NCBI RefSeq assembly: GCF_014697575.1
Contig: NZ_JACJSC010000001.1
Location: forward strand, 310,001-374,000
Length of the DNA: 64,000 nt
DNA from: Planktothrix sp. FACHB-1365
GTDB lineage: Bacteria; Cyanobacteriota; Cyanobacteriia; Cyanobacteriales; Microcoleaceae
Direction of reading: 5' to 3'
The notes beneath the pieces are model-generated. The model was not told where the DNA came from and did no database searches. It worked only from the letters and a program-made list of their open reading frames with translations. Each line of letters opens with the position of its first letter. Position 1 is the stretch's first letter. The position numbers were made by a program, and so were the translations under genes. Shown piece after piece: positions 1-9,113 of this stretch.

Positions 1-382
1 CAATATCAGGAATAATTAAGGGTAAATAGGAAACCCCTTGATAAAGTCCTTTTCCGGGGAAACGATAACGGGCTAATCCTACGGCCATTAATGTACCAAT
101 AACCGCCGCAATTCCGACGGCACAAATGCCCACCGTTAAACTATTTTTTAAAGCGGTTAAAATCCGCGTATCTTGAAATAATTTGATATACCATTCTAAG
201 GTAAATCCCTCCCACCCTGCACTATATCGAGATTTATTAAAGCTATAAAACGTTAAAACAAAAATCGGCAGGTACATATAAAAAAACATTAAACCGACGA
301 AAATCACCTGCCAAGAAATTCTAAACTTTGGTTTAGAAGCCATATCCAACATCTCCTCTGGTTGTTGTTGAACGTTTTGCAT
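1..382 (-). CDS. potC: Spermidine/putrescine ABC transporter permease PotC (3' part outside window)
   Basis: Inner-membrane permease of a polyamine-type ABC importer, expected to pair with PotB and receive substrate from PotD. The visible 127 codons start at an ATG at 382 and run off the left edge. They give a soluble N-terminus (MQNVQQQPEEM), a hydrophobic helix (VGLMFFYMYLPIFVLTFYSF) and a second membrane region typical of the PotC family (SRYSAGWEGFTLEWYIKLF and NSLTVGICAVGIAAVIGTLM). It lies 19 bp downstream of potB on the same strand, so it is part of a potD-potB-potC operon. The ATPase gene (potA) is not visible here and may lie beyond the edge. Substrate specificity is inferred from the family only. 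Confidence 0.85.
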   Translation of the reverse strand, partial: MQNVQQQPEEMLDMASKPKFRISWQVIFVGLMFFYMYLPIFVLTFYSFNKSRYSAGWEGFTLEWYIKLFQDTRILTALKNSLTVGICAVGIAAVIGTLMAVGLARYRFPGKGLYQGVSYLPLIIPDI

Positions 383-401
383 AATATTTTCCTAATTTCT
401 A

Positions 402-1313
402 TTAGCGAGAAGGTCGAGTATCCCCATATTTAATTAAAAGTGCGATCGCAATACTGACTCCAAATATTAACACCATACTTAATGCTGAACCAAAGCCCCA
501 ATTTTGAGTTAAGCCTAAAAATTGATTATAAATTAACCGCGAAACCGTCATACTTGAGGCTCCCCCCAATAATTCGGGGTCTACAAAATCCCCCAAGGAA
601 CTAATAAAAACTAACAATGAACCCGCAGCAATACCGGGTAAAGTTTGGGGAACTGTGACTTTCCAAAAGGTTTCAACAGGTCGCGCGCCTAAATCCGCAG
701 ACGCTTCTAATAAACGCCGATCTAATTTTTCTAAAGAGGCATATAAAACCGTGACCATATAAGGTAAATAACTATAGGCCATACCAATTAAAACCGCCGG
801 AGTTCGATTCAATAATTCTAAAGCAGGTAATCCAATTAATCCTAAAACTGAATTTAAAACCCCCGTTGGTCTTAATATGGTAATCCAAGCATAGGTTCTT
901 AATAAAGAAGATGTCCACAACGGTAAAACAAAGGCTAATAAGATTACATTTCGCCAGCGTTTGGGAGCTAATTGAGCAATCCAATAAGCAACGGGAAATC
1001 CTAATAATAAACACAAGACTGTGGTTCCAAAGGCAAAATATAGCGATCGCCAAATCACTAATAAATTAATCGGTTCAAATACCCGCAAATAATTATCAAT
1101 ACCATTGGGAATGACTAAATCCCCAGGACGAATATCCTTAACTAAACTCAGTTCAAAAATTAGTAATGTTGGGAATACTAATAAGAGTAATAACCACAAC
1201 CCAGACGGCCCTAATAAAACTAAAGGCCCAAGCCATTGAGACGCTCGTTGTCGCCATCCCTTTTTAACAGGTTGTGGAGGAGAAGTCATTGGGGTTTTTG
1301 TGGAAATAGCCAT
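402..1313 (-). CDS. potB: Spermidine/putrescine ABC transporter permease PotB
   Basis: Integral membrane permease (303 aa, usual PotB length about 285-310). About six hydrophobic segments are visible, the first near residues 29-53 (GPLVLLGPSGLWLLLLLVFP). The cytoplasmic EAA loop that contacts the ATPase is present around residues 200-225 (EASADLGARPVETFWKVTVP, then QTLPGI). It sits between potD (49 bp upstream) and potC (19 bp downstream), all on the minus strand, so co-transcription is likely. The start is an ATG preceded by an unremarkable leader. The exact substrate (spermidine, putrescine or a related amine) cannot be told from sequence. Confidence 0.9.
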   Translation of the reverse strand: MAISTKTPMTSPPQPVKKGWRQRASQWLGPLVLLGPSGLWLLLLLVFPTLLIFELSLVKDIRPGDLVIPNGIDNYLRVFEPINLLVIWRSLYFAFGTTVLCLLLGFPVAYWIAQLAPKRWRNVILLAFVLPLWTSSLLRTYAWITILRPTGVLNSVLGLIGLPALELLNRTPAVLIGMAYSYLPYMVTVLYASLEKLDRRLLEASADLGARPVETFWKVTVPQTLPGIAAGSLLVFISSLGDFVDPELLGGASSMTVSRLIYNQFLGLTQNWGFGSALSMVLIFGVSIAIALLIKYGDTRPSR

Positions 1314-1362
1314 AGTTTTGTTGTCGGTTTTTGGTTGTGGGTTAACGGTTAATAGTCAACAC

Positions 1363-2457
1363 CTAACTGGTTAATTGTGTCCAATATCGTTCATAAATTT
1401 CAGTGGCTTTACCGACGGGGGAAATTGCTTCACTCCTAGCAATAACAGATTCAGGCGGAAATAAGGTCGGATCATTTCTTAAAAATTCTGGTAATCTTTC
1501 ATAGGCTAATCTTGAAGGCGTGGCAAATTTTAATCGTTCAACTAAGGTTGCTGCAATGTCCGGTTGCAACATAAAATTAATCCATTTATAGGCTGCATCG
1601 GGGTTAGGAGCACTTTTAGGAATCACCATTGTATCCGTCCATAAGGATGATCCACTATCAGGAGTAATATATCTTAAATCCTCATTTTCCTCCATAATTT
1701 CGGCAGCATCGGAGGAATAACACATGGCAACAAATAAATCCCCAACAATCATTTGAGGTCGCCAAGAATCCGTTGAAAAAGAAGCGATCGCTGGACGTAA
1801 TGCCACTAATTTTTCATAAGCTTGACGAATTTGATTGGGATCAGTGGCATTATAAGAATAGCCTAACATTCTTAATGTGGCTCCCATTACTTCTCGCACA
1901 TCATTGAGTAACGTGAACCGCTTTGATAAGGGTTCTTGATTTTGCCAAAGATAATCCCAATCTTGAGGAGAAGTTTTGAGAGTTTTAGGATTAAAAATTA
2001 ACCCCGTTGTTCCCCAACTAATCGGCACACTAAAACGACCTCCAGGGTCATAACCTGGGTCTTGAAATTGCGGAAATAAATCTTCTAATCCTACTAATAA
2101 GGAGCGATCCAGTTCAGTTAATAGCCCTAATGCCGCCATTTTCTGAACCATATATTCCGAAGGATAGATGACACTATAAGCTCCGGCTCCTCCGGCTTGC
2201 AGCCGTGCTAACATGGCTTCGTTAGAGTCGAAGACATCCGCCACAACTTTTAACCCGGTTTCCTCTCGAAACCGATTTAATAAATCTTGATCGGTGTAAC
2301 CCGCCCAAGTATAGATGTACAAGGTATCTGAGGACACCTGGGTATTGGGGGTTGTTTTGACTTCAGCTAACGTCCAACCACAGCTTGAGAGGGACGATGC
2401 CACCATCGCTGCAACGGAAGTCTGCAAAAACTGACGTCGTGTTTGAGCAACCCTCAT
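1363..2457 (-). CDS. potD: Spermidine/putrescine ABC transporter substrate-binding protein PotD (Tat lipoprotein)
   Basis: Periplasmic solute-binding protein of the polyamine importer. I chose the ATG at 2457 because the protein then begins MRVAQTRRQFLQ, a twin-arginine signal, followed by a hydrophobic stretch and a lipobox-like LSSC. A GTG at 2490 would add 11 residues without improving the signal. The mature part has the PotD/PotF-type start (LYIYTWAGYTDQDLLNRF) and the SWGTTGLIFNP region of the hinge. Export through Tat and lipid anchoring are inferred from the signal. It is the first gene of the potD-potB-potC set. Length (364 aa from this start) fits the family. Confidence 0.88.
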   Translation of the reverse strand: MRVAQTRRQFLQTSVAAMVASSLSSCGWTLAEVKTTPNTQVSSDTLYIYTWAGYTDQDLLNRFREETGLKVVADVFDSNEAMLARLQAGGAGAYSVIYPSEYMVQKMAALGLLTELDRSLLVGLEDLFPQFQDPGYDPGGRFSVPISWGTTGLIFNPKTLKTSPQDWDYLWQNQEPLSKRFTLLNDVREVMGATLRMLGYSYNATDPNQIRQAYEKLVALRPAIASFSTDSWRPQMIVGDLFVAMCYSSDAAEIMEENEDLRYITPDSGSSLWTDTMVIPKSAPNPDAAYKWINFMLQPDIAATLVERLKFATPSRLAYERLPEFLRNDPTLFPPESVIARSEAISPVGKATEIYERYWTQLTS

Positions 2458-2598
2458 ATTCCGATGTTGGTGTAGATAAGTCGGAGGCACTGTTTTTTTC
2501 TCAGTGGAAGTTTGACTAACAAAACAATTGAATTAATTTTCCCACAGGATAGGGTCAAAATACAGAAAACAGCAAGAGTCACCTACACAACCCAAGAA

Positions 2599-2627
2599 AC
2601 CGGGTTTCTGATGTTCAAAAACCCGGT
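2599..2627 (-). terminator. Inverted repeat downstream of the radical SAM gene, terminator-like
   Basis: Perfect 9-bp arms ACCGGGTTT (2599-2607) and AAACCCGGT (2619-2627) lie 9 bp past the stop of the minus-strand gene ending at 2636. On the minus strand the second arm is followed by TTCTTGGG, only a weak T-tract. The sequence resembles the common cyanobacterial AGAAACCCGGTTTCT repeat, so it may be a repeat that also serves as terminator. Confidence 0.5.
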
Positions 2628-2635
2628 GTCGCTAA

Positions 2636-4201
2636 CTATTGAGCAATAGTCGTTAGCTGACGTTGGGTTTCTACGGGTAGAGCTTGCAGTTGATGTTCGA
2701 TTTTTTCTTTAACAATGGCGCGATATTCATAGAAATGTTCTACCTGTGCACAAACCACTAAATAATGATCTAAAACACGAGGTTTGTGCCGTAAAATATT
2801 CCATAAATAGCGCCAAAATGTCCAACGAGTTTTCCGTACAACTCCTTGATACCAACATAAGATAAACAGTGCCCGCATGGTTGTCCAATCCATTAATTTA
2901 CCGCCAATGGAATTGGTTTTAGGTTCGCCGATCATCATAAAATGTCGATAGGTTCGATCTAAATATCGTTGGGGGTCATATAATTCCCAAAACCCATTAA
3001 CATATTCATGGGCAATGTCTTCAATCGGTCGAGTGGGAATAAAATTCATTAAGGTGGTTTGATTAACATTTCCCGTTTGGGTAATTAATCGTCCTTCTTT
3101 TTCTAAACGATGCCAAAGGGCGGTATTCGGTAAAGCTTGCAACATACTAAACATAGCAATGGGAATTGTAGTTTTTTCTACAAACCGAACAATGCGATCG
3201 CCCGCCCCAGGTTTTTCTCCATCAAACCCAATAATAAATCCTGCCATCACCCGTAATCCAGACCGGATAATTTTTTCAACGGATTCACTCAGGGAATCAC
3301 GAGTATTTTGATATTTTTTAGTTAAATTAAGGCTATCTTCATCGGGGGTTTCAATGCCTAAAAACACCGCTCTAAAGTTACATTCAACCATCAAATCCAT
3401 TAATTCTTGATCTTGAGCTAAATCAATGGATGCTTCCGTTGATATTCGGAAAGGATAGTTGTTTTCTTTCATCCATACTTTTAATTCCCTCAGTAATAAC
3501 TTAACGTTGCGTTTATTGCCAATAAAGTTATCATCAACGAGGAAAATTCCCTGCTTAAATCCTAATTCCCGTAATCGATCCAATTCTGCTATAAATTGAG
3601 CCGGGGTTTTAGTTCGAGGTTTACGACCATATAACACAATAATATCACAAAACTCACACTGAAACGGGCAACCTCGTGAAAATTGGAGTGAGATCATATC
3701 ATAGGCATTCTTATCCAATAAATCAAAGCGAGGCGTGGGGGATGTGGTGACATCAGGTTTATCTCCTTCTATGCGAAAAACCCCCTTAGAATCCCCACGT
3801 TCTAAGGCTTCCACTAATAAGGGTAAGGTAATTTCCCCTTCATCTAAGACTAAATAATCAGCACCAGCTATTTCAGCTTCTTGGGGAGTGGATGTGGGAT
3901 AGGGGCCACCCACAGCGACTTTTTTACCCCGTCGTTTAGCTTCTCGAATTTGAGCTAAAAAATCATCTTTTTGGACAATCATGGCGGAAATCATCACCAA
4001 TTCTGCCCAATTCCATTCTGCTTCTGTGATGTCTCGAACGTTTCGGTCTACTAATTTAAACTCCCAAGATTGGGGTAAAATTGCCGCTACCGTAATTAAA
4101 CCTAATGGCGGAAGTAAAGCTTTACGGTTTACTAAGGCGAGGGCTTTTTCAAATGACCAGAAACTTTGGGGAAAGATGGGATAAATTAGAAGAACACGCA
4201 T
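2636..4201 (-). CDS. B12-binding radical SAM protein (DUF4070-type)
   Basis: 521 aa. The N-terminal half (about 1-140) is a cobalamin-binding-like Rossmann domain (MRVLLIYPIFPQSFW; VAVGGPYPT near 96-103). The radical SAM core follows, with the iron-sulfur cluster motif C178-x3-C182-x2-C185 in SRGCPFQCEFCDI. The C-terminal third matches the helical region called DUF4070 in relatives of the hopanoid and bacteriochlorophyll methylase families. Such enzymes typically methylate or rearrange unactivated carbons; the substrate here is unknown. It is 52 bp downstream of the oxoamine synthase on the same strand, which suggests it modifies the product of the lipid-like pathway. It could instead be an independent housekeeping gene, as close relatives are common in cyanobacteria. 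Confidence 0.82.
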   Translation of the reverse strand: MRVLLIYPIFPQSFWSFEKALALVNRKALLPPLGLITVAAILPQSWEFKLVDRNVRDITEAEWNWAELVMISAMIVQKDDFLAQIREAKRRGKKVAVGGPYPTSTPQEAEIAGADYLVLDEGEITLPLLVEALERGDSKGVFRIEGDKPDVTTSPTPRFDLLDKNAYDMISLQFSRGCPFQCEFCDIIVLYGRKPRTKTPAQFIAELDRLRELGFKQGIFLVDDNFIGNKRNVKLLLRELKVWMKENNYPFRISTEASIDLAQDQELMDLMVECNFRAVFLGIETPDEDSLNLTKKYQNTRDSLSESVEKIIRSGLRVMAGFIIGFDGEKPGAGDRIVRFVEKTTIPIAMFSMLQALPNTALWHRLEKEGRLITQTGNVNQTTLMNFIPTRPIEDIAHEYVNGFWELYDPQRYLDRTYRHFMMIGEPKTNSIGGKLMDWTTMRALFILCWYQGVVRKTRWTFWRYLWNILRHKPRVLDHYLVVCAQVEHFYEYRAIVKEKIEHQLQALPVETQRQLTTIAQ

Positions 4202-4253
4202 TATTATGAACCCTTTACAGGATAATGCCCAAGGTAGCTAAATTCTGCAAAAA

Positions 4254-5579
4254 TCAATGATTTTCTGGTAATTTTGCCACTTCTTCGGCAAGAGTGTCTA
4301 CAGTATAACGAATTTGTTCTTCGGTGTGGTTGCAAGTAATAAAAAATCGCAAACGAGCTCCATTTTTAGGCACAGAGGGATAAAACATAAAGGGTACATT
4401 AATCCCCCGGTTAAACAAATTTTGAGACAGTTGCACCGACTTCCAAGAATCTCCTACAATAATCGGAATCACTGGAGAATCTTGACTTAATCCTGTATTT
4501 AACCCTTGATCTTTGGCTAACGTTAAAAACAATTGCGCCCGTTGATGTAACTGTTCAACTCGTTTAGATTCAGTTTTTAACAAGCGAATAGCGGCAATTA
4601 CAGAAGCGGCATTTGGTGGAGAAATCCCCACACTAAAAACAAATCCAGGGGCAGTATATTTCAGATATTCAATTAATGCTTGAGATCCGGCAATATAGCC
4701 ACCACAACTGGCAAAGGATTTGCTTAAAGTTCCCATCCATAAATCAACATCATGGGGATTAATCCCAAAATATTCACTAATGCCTCGCCCGTGTTTTCCT
4801 AAAACCCCAATGGAATGAGCTTCATCCACCATTAAAAAGGCTTTATGACGTTTTTTAATCTCTACAAATTCCGGTAAATTGGCAATATCTCCATCGGTAC
4901 TATAAACCCCTTCTACAATAATTAAAACCCGTTGATAACGGTGACGCCGTTCTCGTAACATTCGCTCTAAAGCTTGACAATCATTATGAGGAAATGCGAT
5001 CGCCGTTGCTCCCGATAAAACAGCCCCTTGCATTAAACTATTATGACTGAGGGCATCATGTAAAATTAAATCATGTTGTCCGAATAAATGCCCCACCGTT
5101 GTTACATTGGTGGCATGACCCCCCACAAAAACAATACTATCTTCCACCCCAATAAAATCAGCAATTTCTCGTTCTAATTCTTGATGAATGACCTTTTCAC
5201 CTGATAATAACCGACTCGCCCCCGCAGAGGTTCCATATCGATCAATGGCTTCTTTGGCAAATTGAGAAACTATCGGATCGCCACACATTCCTAAATAATT
5301 ATAAGTGGCATAATTAATATAATCCTGACCTCCAATCCTGGCTTGATCATTGGCAATACCTTCTTGCGCCCTAAAAAATGGGTTTCCTAATCCCAAAGCT
5401 GTCAGTTCTTGCTGTTGTTGCTTCAGATGCAGATATTCAGGAAATTGATTAAATTGATAATATTCAGCCGGAATCTCAGGAAGGGAAAGGGATTGTGCTT
5501 TTTTCCTCAATAATTCCGCCAGAAGCGATCGCTTTTCTTGAGAGGATAACTGACTCACTGATGGCGATAAATTAATCAT
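4254..5579 (-). CDS. Alpha-oxoamine synthase (PLP-dependent, AONS/SPT/KBL family)
   Basis: 441 aa class II aminotransferase-fold enzyme that condenses an acyl thioester with an amino acid with loss of CO2. Visible motifs: NYLG near 94-97, GTSAGASRLLSG near 116-127, DEAHSIGVLGKHGRG with D252 and H255, and the PLP lysine K287 in TLSKSFASCGGY. The first 30 residues (SSQEKRSLLAELLRKKA) look like a linker to a carrier protein, as in polyketide-associated homologs, rather than biotin-pathway BioF. The start codon overlaps the end of the upstream acyl carrier protein gene by 8 bp, so translational coupling is likely, and the acyl donor is probably that ACP. It could act like serine palmitoyltransferase, but the amino-acid substrate is not visible from sequence. 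Confidence 0.85.
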   Translation of the reverse strand: MINLSPSVSQLSSQEKRSLLAELLRKKAQSLSLPEIPAEYYQFNQFPEYLHLKQQQQELTALGLGNPFFRAQEGIANDQARIGGQDYINYATYNYLGMCGDPIVSQFAKEAIDRYGTSAGASRLLSGEKVIHQELEREIADFIGVEDSIVFVGGHATNVTTVGHLFGQHDLILHDALSHNSLMQGAVLSGATAIAFPHNDCQALERMLRERRHRYQRVLIIVEGVYSTDGDIANLPEFVEIKKRHKAFLMVDEAHSIGVLGKHGRGISEYFGINPHDVDLWMGTLSKSFASCGGYIAGSQALIEYLKYTAPGFVFSVGISPPNAASVIAAIRLLKTESKRVEQLHQRAQLFLTLAKDQGLNTGLSQDSPVIPIIVGDSWKSVQLSQNLFNRGINVPFMFYPSVPKNGARLRFFITCNHTEEQIRYTVDTLAEEVAKLPENH

Positions 5580-6048
5580 TGTGGTCTTCCTGTTCCGCTA
5601 ATAAAATATTTAATAAACTATCGACCTCTGCATCCGACAATTGATCCAAATGATGCAAAAGATGTTCAGCATCTTCAGGGGAAATGCCATTCTGATATTG
5701 AGCGATATCGAGTTTAGTCTGAGTCGCTAAATATTCAGCCAAGGTCGAAATATTGGGATAATCCCACAACAAAGTCGGGGGAAGGCGGCGACCTAAAATT
5801 GTTTCTAAGTCTCCAGAGAGATTAATCGCTTCGATGGAGTTGAGGCCATAATTGGCAAAATCCTCCTCTATATCAATCTCTAACGCTTCTAAACCCAATC
5901 GTTCTGCGAGTTGACTGACTAACCATTCCTCAATTGTGGTGACAGATTGGAAAGACTCAATACCATTCACCGACAATTCTGGATGATGTACCGTTCCCGA
6001 TGGTTGCTGGGGTTTAGTCCCATTCATAGACGCATTTAACACTTGCAT
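5572..6048 (-). CDS. Acyl carrier protein (phosphopantetheine-binding)
   Basis: 158 aa, longer than a free fatty-acid ACP (about 80 aa). The carrier domain spans about residues 38-112. The phosphopantetheine attachment serine is S71 in DFANYGLNSIEAINL, followed by the PKS/NRPS-like LLWDYPNISTLAEYLA. Poorly conserved tails flank the domain, and the acidic C-terminus (LLAEQEDHND) may dock to a partner. It overlaps the oxoamine synthase start by 8 bp, and the FAAL-type ligase lies 247 bp upstream on the same strand. It is the likely carrier between acyl activation and decarboxylative condensation; this role is inferred from order and domains. Confidence 0.88.
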   Translation of the reverse strand: MQVLNASMNGTKPQQPSGTVHHPELSVNGIESFQSVTTIEEWLVSQLAERLGLEALEIDIEEDFANYGLNSIEAINLSGDLETILGRRLPPTLLWDYPNISTLAEYLATQTKLDIAQYQNGISPEDAEHLLHHLDQLSDAEVDSLLNILLAEQEDHND

Positions 6049-6090
6049 GGCTCACTCCTCCATCACCATAAAACTTTAGCATCCCAAGAT

Positions 6091-6126
6091 ATCAGTAATC
6101 AGTCATCAGTCATCAGTTATCAGTTT
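6091..6126. repeat. Short tandem repeats of the (A/T)ATCAGT / CATCAGT type
   Basis: Head-to-tail variants of ATCAGTA, ATCAGTC and ATCAGTT in the gap between the ACP and FAAL genes. This resembles the short tandemly repeated sequences known from cyanobacterial intergenic DNA. A looser GTTAGT-rich stretch continues to about 6175. No gene is visible in 6049-6295. Confidence 0.7.
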
Positions 6127-6295
6127 AAGAGTTAGTCGTTGGGAGTTAGTGGTTAGTTACTGACGGTTAGCCAGCGAGGATAGGCGTAACAAGGTGAAAT
6201 TCCTCAAATCTGTCTAAATCCCTGATTACTGTTGGGAGTTGGTGCGTGTGCTGCGATCGCTGTATCCTACAAATTCCCTATTCCTTCCCTACTTC

Positions 6296-8086
6296 TTACT
6301 CGCCCAAGTTTCCGGCTAAAAAACTAGAACGACAAGCATGGCGTTGAATTTTGCCACTGGAAGTTTTAGGTAAGCTTCCAGGTTTTAATAATACGGTTGT
6401 ATGAACCTGTAAATCATGGTTTTGAGAGATAGCCCGACGAATGGATTGAATTACCTGCTGTTTAATCGAGGTTTTGGCTGAACCGTTACCATTTTCCTGA
6501 GTACGGAGTTGTTGCCAATATTGACGTTCCATCTCGACCGCCACGACTAACCGTTCTTCTCCATCCACATCAATCGAAAATCCAGCGACTCCACTGGGAC
6601 GAATTAAGGGGTGACTTTGTTCAACTGTCCATTCAATATCTTGGGGATAATGGTTACGACCGTTAATAATAATAATGTCTTTAATTCTCCCGGTAATAAA
6701 TAATTCTTCAGCGTCTAAAAATCCTAAATCCCCTGTTCTTAAAAATGGGCCTTCTCCTGTTGTTAAATAAGCCTTAAATAAGGTTTCTGTTTCTTCTGGT
6801 TTATTCCAATATCCCTGTCCCACACTCGGCCCTGAAACCCAAATTTCCCCCACTTCTCCAGCTTGACAACAATTAAAGGTTTCAGGATTAACAATCAGTA
6901 CCCTTTGATCGGATAAACATTGACCACAACCGACAAAGGTTTTAGCATTTTCTGTTAAGTTAGCATTCGGTTCATTAATAGCAATAATCTTATTATTTTC
7001 TAAGGCAATTGTATCAACGGTTTTAAAAACGGGTGCTGCTGTTTTTAAGCCTCCAGTAATTATTAAAGTTGCTTCAGCCATGCCATAACAAGGATAAAAC
7101 GCTTCTCGCTTAAACCCATATTGAGCAAAAGTTTGAGTAAATCGTTCAATGACGTTATGATTAATCGGTTCTGCTCCATTAAATGCCACTTCCCAACTAC
7201 TTAAATCTAAAGTTTCTAACTGTAACAATGGGTTAACCCCCCCCTTTCCGAAGACTTTCCTCACACATAAATCATAGGCAAAATTAGGCCCCCCACTGGT
7301 GGTTCCTTGATATCGAGAAATCGTTTGTAACCAGCGTAACGGATTTTGAACAAACATCAAAGGCGACATTAAAATAACGGGAAATCCACCAAACAGAGGT
7401 TCTAAAACGCCGCCAATTAATCCCATATCATGATAAGGAGGCAACCAAATGACCCCTTTACTATTAGAGGAATGACCAAAATGATCATGAATTGCAGCTA
7501 AATTATGTAATAAATTTTGATGAGAAATCATCACCCCTTTGGGGGTTGCGGTAGAACCGGAGGTATATTGTAAAAAGGCAAGGGTTTGAGGATTAATGGC
7601 TGGAGGTTGCCAATTATTTTCAATTTCTGTTTCTAAAATATCGGTTGTCAACCAATTTAACGGCGCAATATCAGACATTTGCGGAAAAAACCGTTGTAAA
7701 CTGGATAAGGTGGATTCTGTCGTTAAAGCAATGGTGGCATTTGTATCACTAATAATTGCTTGTAAACGAGGAAGGGAGCGATCGGGTCGAGGGGGATAAG
7801 CGGGAACAGCAATCACTCCAGCATATAAACAACCGAAAAACGCACTAATATAATCTAATCCAGGTTGATACAGTAACAAAATTCGATCTTGCGGTTGACA
7901 AAGGGCTTGTAATTTACTCGCAATAGTTTGAGCTTTTTGGTTTAATTGTTGATAGGTTAATGTAACCGTTTCCGATTCCCCATCGACTAAAAATGTATAA
8001 GCAATTTGATTCGGTTGCTGGAATGACCGATGTTGTAAAAGTTCAATTAAAGTGGTCACTTTTAAAAAATCAAATGAATCAGTCAT
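6296..8086 (-). CDS. Fatty acyl-AMP ligase (FAAL), copy 1
   Basis: 596 aa stand-alone adenylate-forming enzyme. It activates a fatty acid as acyl-AMP and passes it to an ACP rather than to CoA. Motifs: P-loop-like YTSGSTATPKGVM near 168-180, GPNFAYDLCVRKV and FYPCYGMAEATL of the FAAL subgroup, GDLGFL near 455, GRIKDIIIINGRNHYPQDIE, and the catalytic-lysine region PKTSSGKIQRHACR at the C-terminus. The acyl-AMP-specific pattern (GRNHYPQDIE; AYPPRP near 98) favours FAAL over acyl-CoA synthetase. It is followed on the same strand by the ACP and oxoamine synthase and preceded by a dioxygenase gene. The chain length it accepts cannot be read from sequence. Confidence 0.88.
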   Translation of the reverse strand: MTDSFDFLKVTTLIELLQHRSFQQPNQIAYTFLVDGESETVTLTYQQLNQKAQTIASKLQALCQPQDRILLLYQPGLDYISAFFGCLYAGVIAVPAYPPRPDRSLPRLQAIISDTNATIALTTESTLSSLQRFFPQMSDIAPLNWLTTDILETEIENNWQPPAINPQTLAFLQYTSGSTATPKGVMISHQNLLHNLAAIHDHFGHSSNSKGVIWLPPYHDMGLIGGVLEPLFGGFPVILMSPLMFVQNPLRWLQTISRYQGTTSGGPNFAYDLCVRKVFGKGGVNPLLQLETLDLSSWEVAFNGAEPINHNVIERFTQTFAQYGFKREAFYPCYGMAEATLIITGGLKTAAPVFKTVDTIALENNKIIAINEPNANLTENAKTFVGCGQCLSDQRVLIVNPETFNCCQAGEVGEIWVSGPSVGQGYWNKPEETETLFKAYLTTGEGPFLRTGDLGFLDAEELFITGRIKDIIIINGRNHYPQDIEWTVEQSHPLIRPSGVAGFSIDVDGEERLVVAVEMERQYWQQLRTQENGNGSAKTSIKQQVIQSIRRAISQNHDLQVHTTVLLKPGSLPKTSSGKIQRHACRSSFLAGNLGE

Positions 8087-8257
8087 GAAAAAAATAGGTA
8101 ATGTTTTGTTGTCTATCCTATCATTTATAGGGGTGTTTTACCTCCGTCCGTAGTTAGTCATTATTCAAGAATTAAGGATTTTCTTAACTCTTAAATCTTG
8201 AATGAATCACCAATTGTTGATCACGGATCAGGGGTTACAGACGGGGGAATTTTGCCT

Positions 8258-9043
8258 CTAGGGTGGGGTAATACTGTCCTTCTGTGCAGCAAAGACTTGT
8301 TCTAAGCGAACATCCCATTTCCGTTGATTCGCATAACCGTCTTGAACAAAAGGAGACACCGTAATTAATTTGAGAAACAGTTCATTAATCATCGACAGAG
8401 GAAACCGTAAAGGTCGCATAATATCTAAAAATAAAACGACTCTCACGCCATCGGTTTCGTTCCAAGCTTCATGGGGTAAAGAATCATCAAAAATCATACA
8501 TTTTCCTTCTTCCCAATGGCGGGTTTCTCCATTAACTCGAATTCGACATTTTTCGCGGGGTTCAGGAATTTTTAATCCTAATAAACAACGAATGACTCCT
8601 TTATAGGGCCCTCGATGTTCAGGAATATGTTTTCCGGGTAATAAAATTGAAAAAAATGCCGTTTTCATCCCTGGAATTTGTTCAATTAAACGGGTGGTTT
8701 CTGGACAGCGTTGGCAATTTTTATCGACTTTAATTCCATAGCCATAGAAAAAATAGGTTTTCCATAAATTATCTTGAGTGGTACTATAGCCTTGATCGGG
8801 GGAAATATCTTGAAAATTTGGTAGTTGTTCTTGAACTTTCAGAATTTGCTCTAATTCTTGCCGAATTAAATGCCAATTGGTTTCTAACTCTTTTGACCAC
8901 TTAAATTGAGTAGAGTCAAAAAAAGCGGTATCTCCAATTAATGAATATTCAGGAATTAATTTTTCAAATGTCCATAATATTTTTGCTCCAACTTTATACA
9001 ACAGAAAATACCTGATTTTTTCTGATAATTGTTCTGGTTTCAT
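8258..9043 (-). CDS. Aspartyl/asparaginyl beta-hydroxylase-like dioxygenase
   Basis: 261 aa Fe(II)/2-oxoglutarate dioxygenase of the AspH domain family. Iron-ligand histidines are visible as H143 in PEHRGPYKGVIR and H191 in FDDSLPHEAWN. R201 in DGVRVVLFLDIMRP is the likely 2-oxoglutarate arginine. No signal peptide is evident. Relatives hydroxylate peptide Asp/Asn side chains, free amino acids or lipid acyl chains (the LpxO branch), so the substrate is open. Its position between two FAAL genes on the same strand suggests hydroxylation of the fatty acyl or amino-acid part of the locus product. Confidence 0.82.
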   Translation of the reverse strand: MKPEQLSEKIRYFLLYKVGAKILWTFEKLIPEYSLIGDTAFFDSTQFKWSKELETNWHLIRQELEQILKVQEQLPNFQDISPDQGYSTTQDNLWKTYFFYGYGIKVDKNCQRCPETTRLIEQIPGMKTAFFSILLPGKHIPEHRGPYKGVIRCLLGLKIPEPREKCRIRVNGETRHWEEGKCMIFDDSLPHEAWNETDGVRVVLFLDIMRPLRFPLSMINELFLKLITVSPFVQDGYANQRKWDVRLEQVFAAQKDSITPP

Positions 9044-9075
9044 GTCAATTTTAGTGATATGAAATAAAGGTTGTT

Positions 9076-9100
9076 GGTGCGTGCGCTGTGCTTACGCACC
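9076..9100. repeat. Dispersed hairpin repeat GGTGCGT...ACGCACC
   Basis: Arms GGTGCGT (9076-9082) and ACGCACC (9094-9100), followed by CTACGG, sit between FAAL 2 and the dioxygenase. Related GTGCGTG/GCACGCACC strings occur near 6240 and 13741-13770, so this is a dispersed repeat. It could also act as a weak terminator for FAAL 2, whose stop is at 9114. Confidence 0.55.
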
Positions 9101-9113
9101 CTACGGTTGACTT

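Noticed and set aside
4254-5579. Calling the oxoamine synthase BioF or serine palmitoyltransferase outright
   Set aside because: Family motifs are shared by AONS, KBL and SPT; neither biotin genes nor ceramide genes are nearby, so the specific name is not supported.
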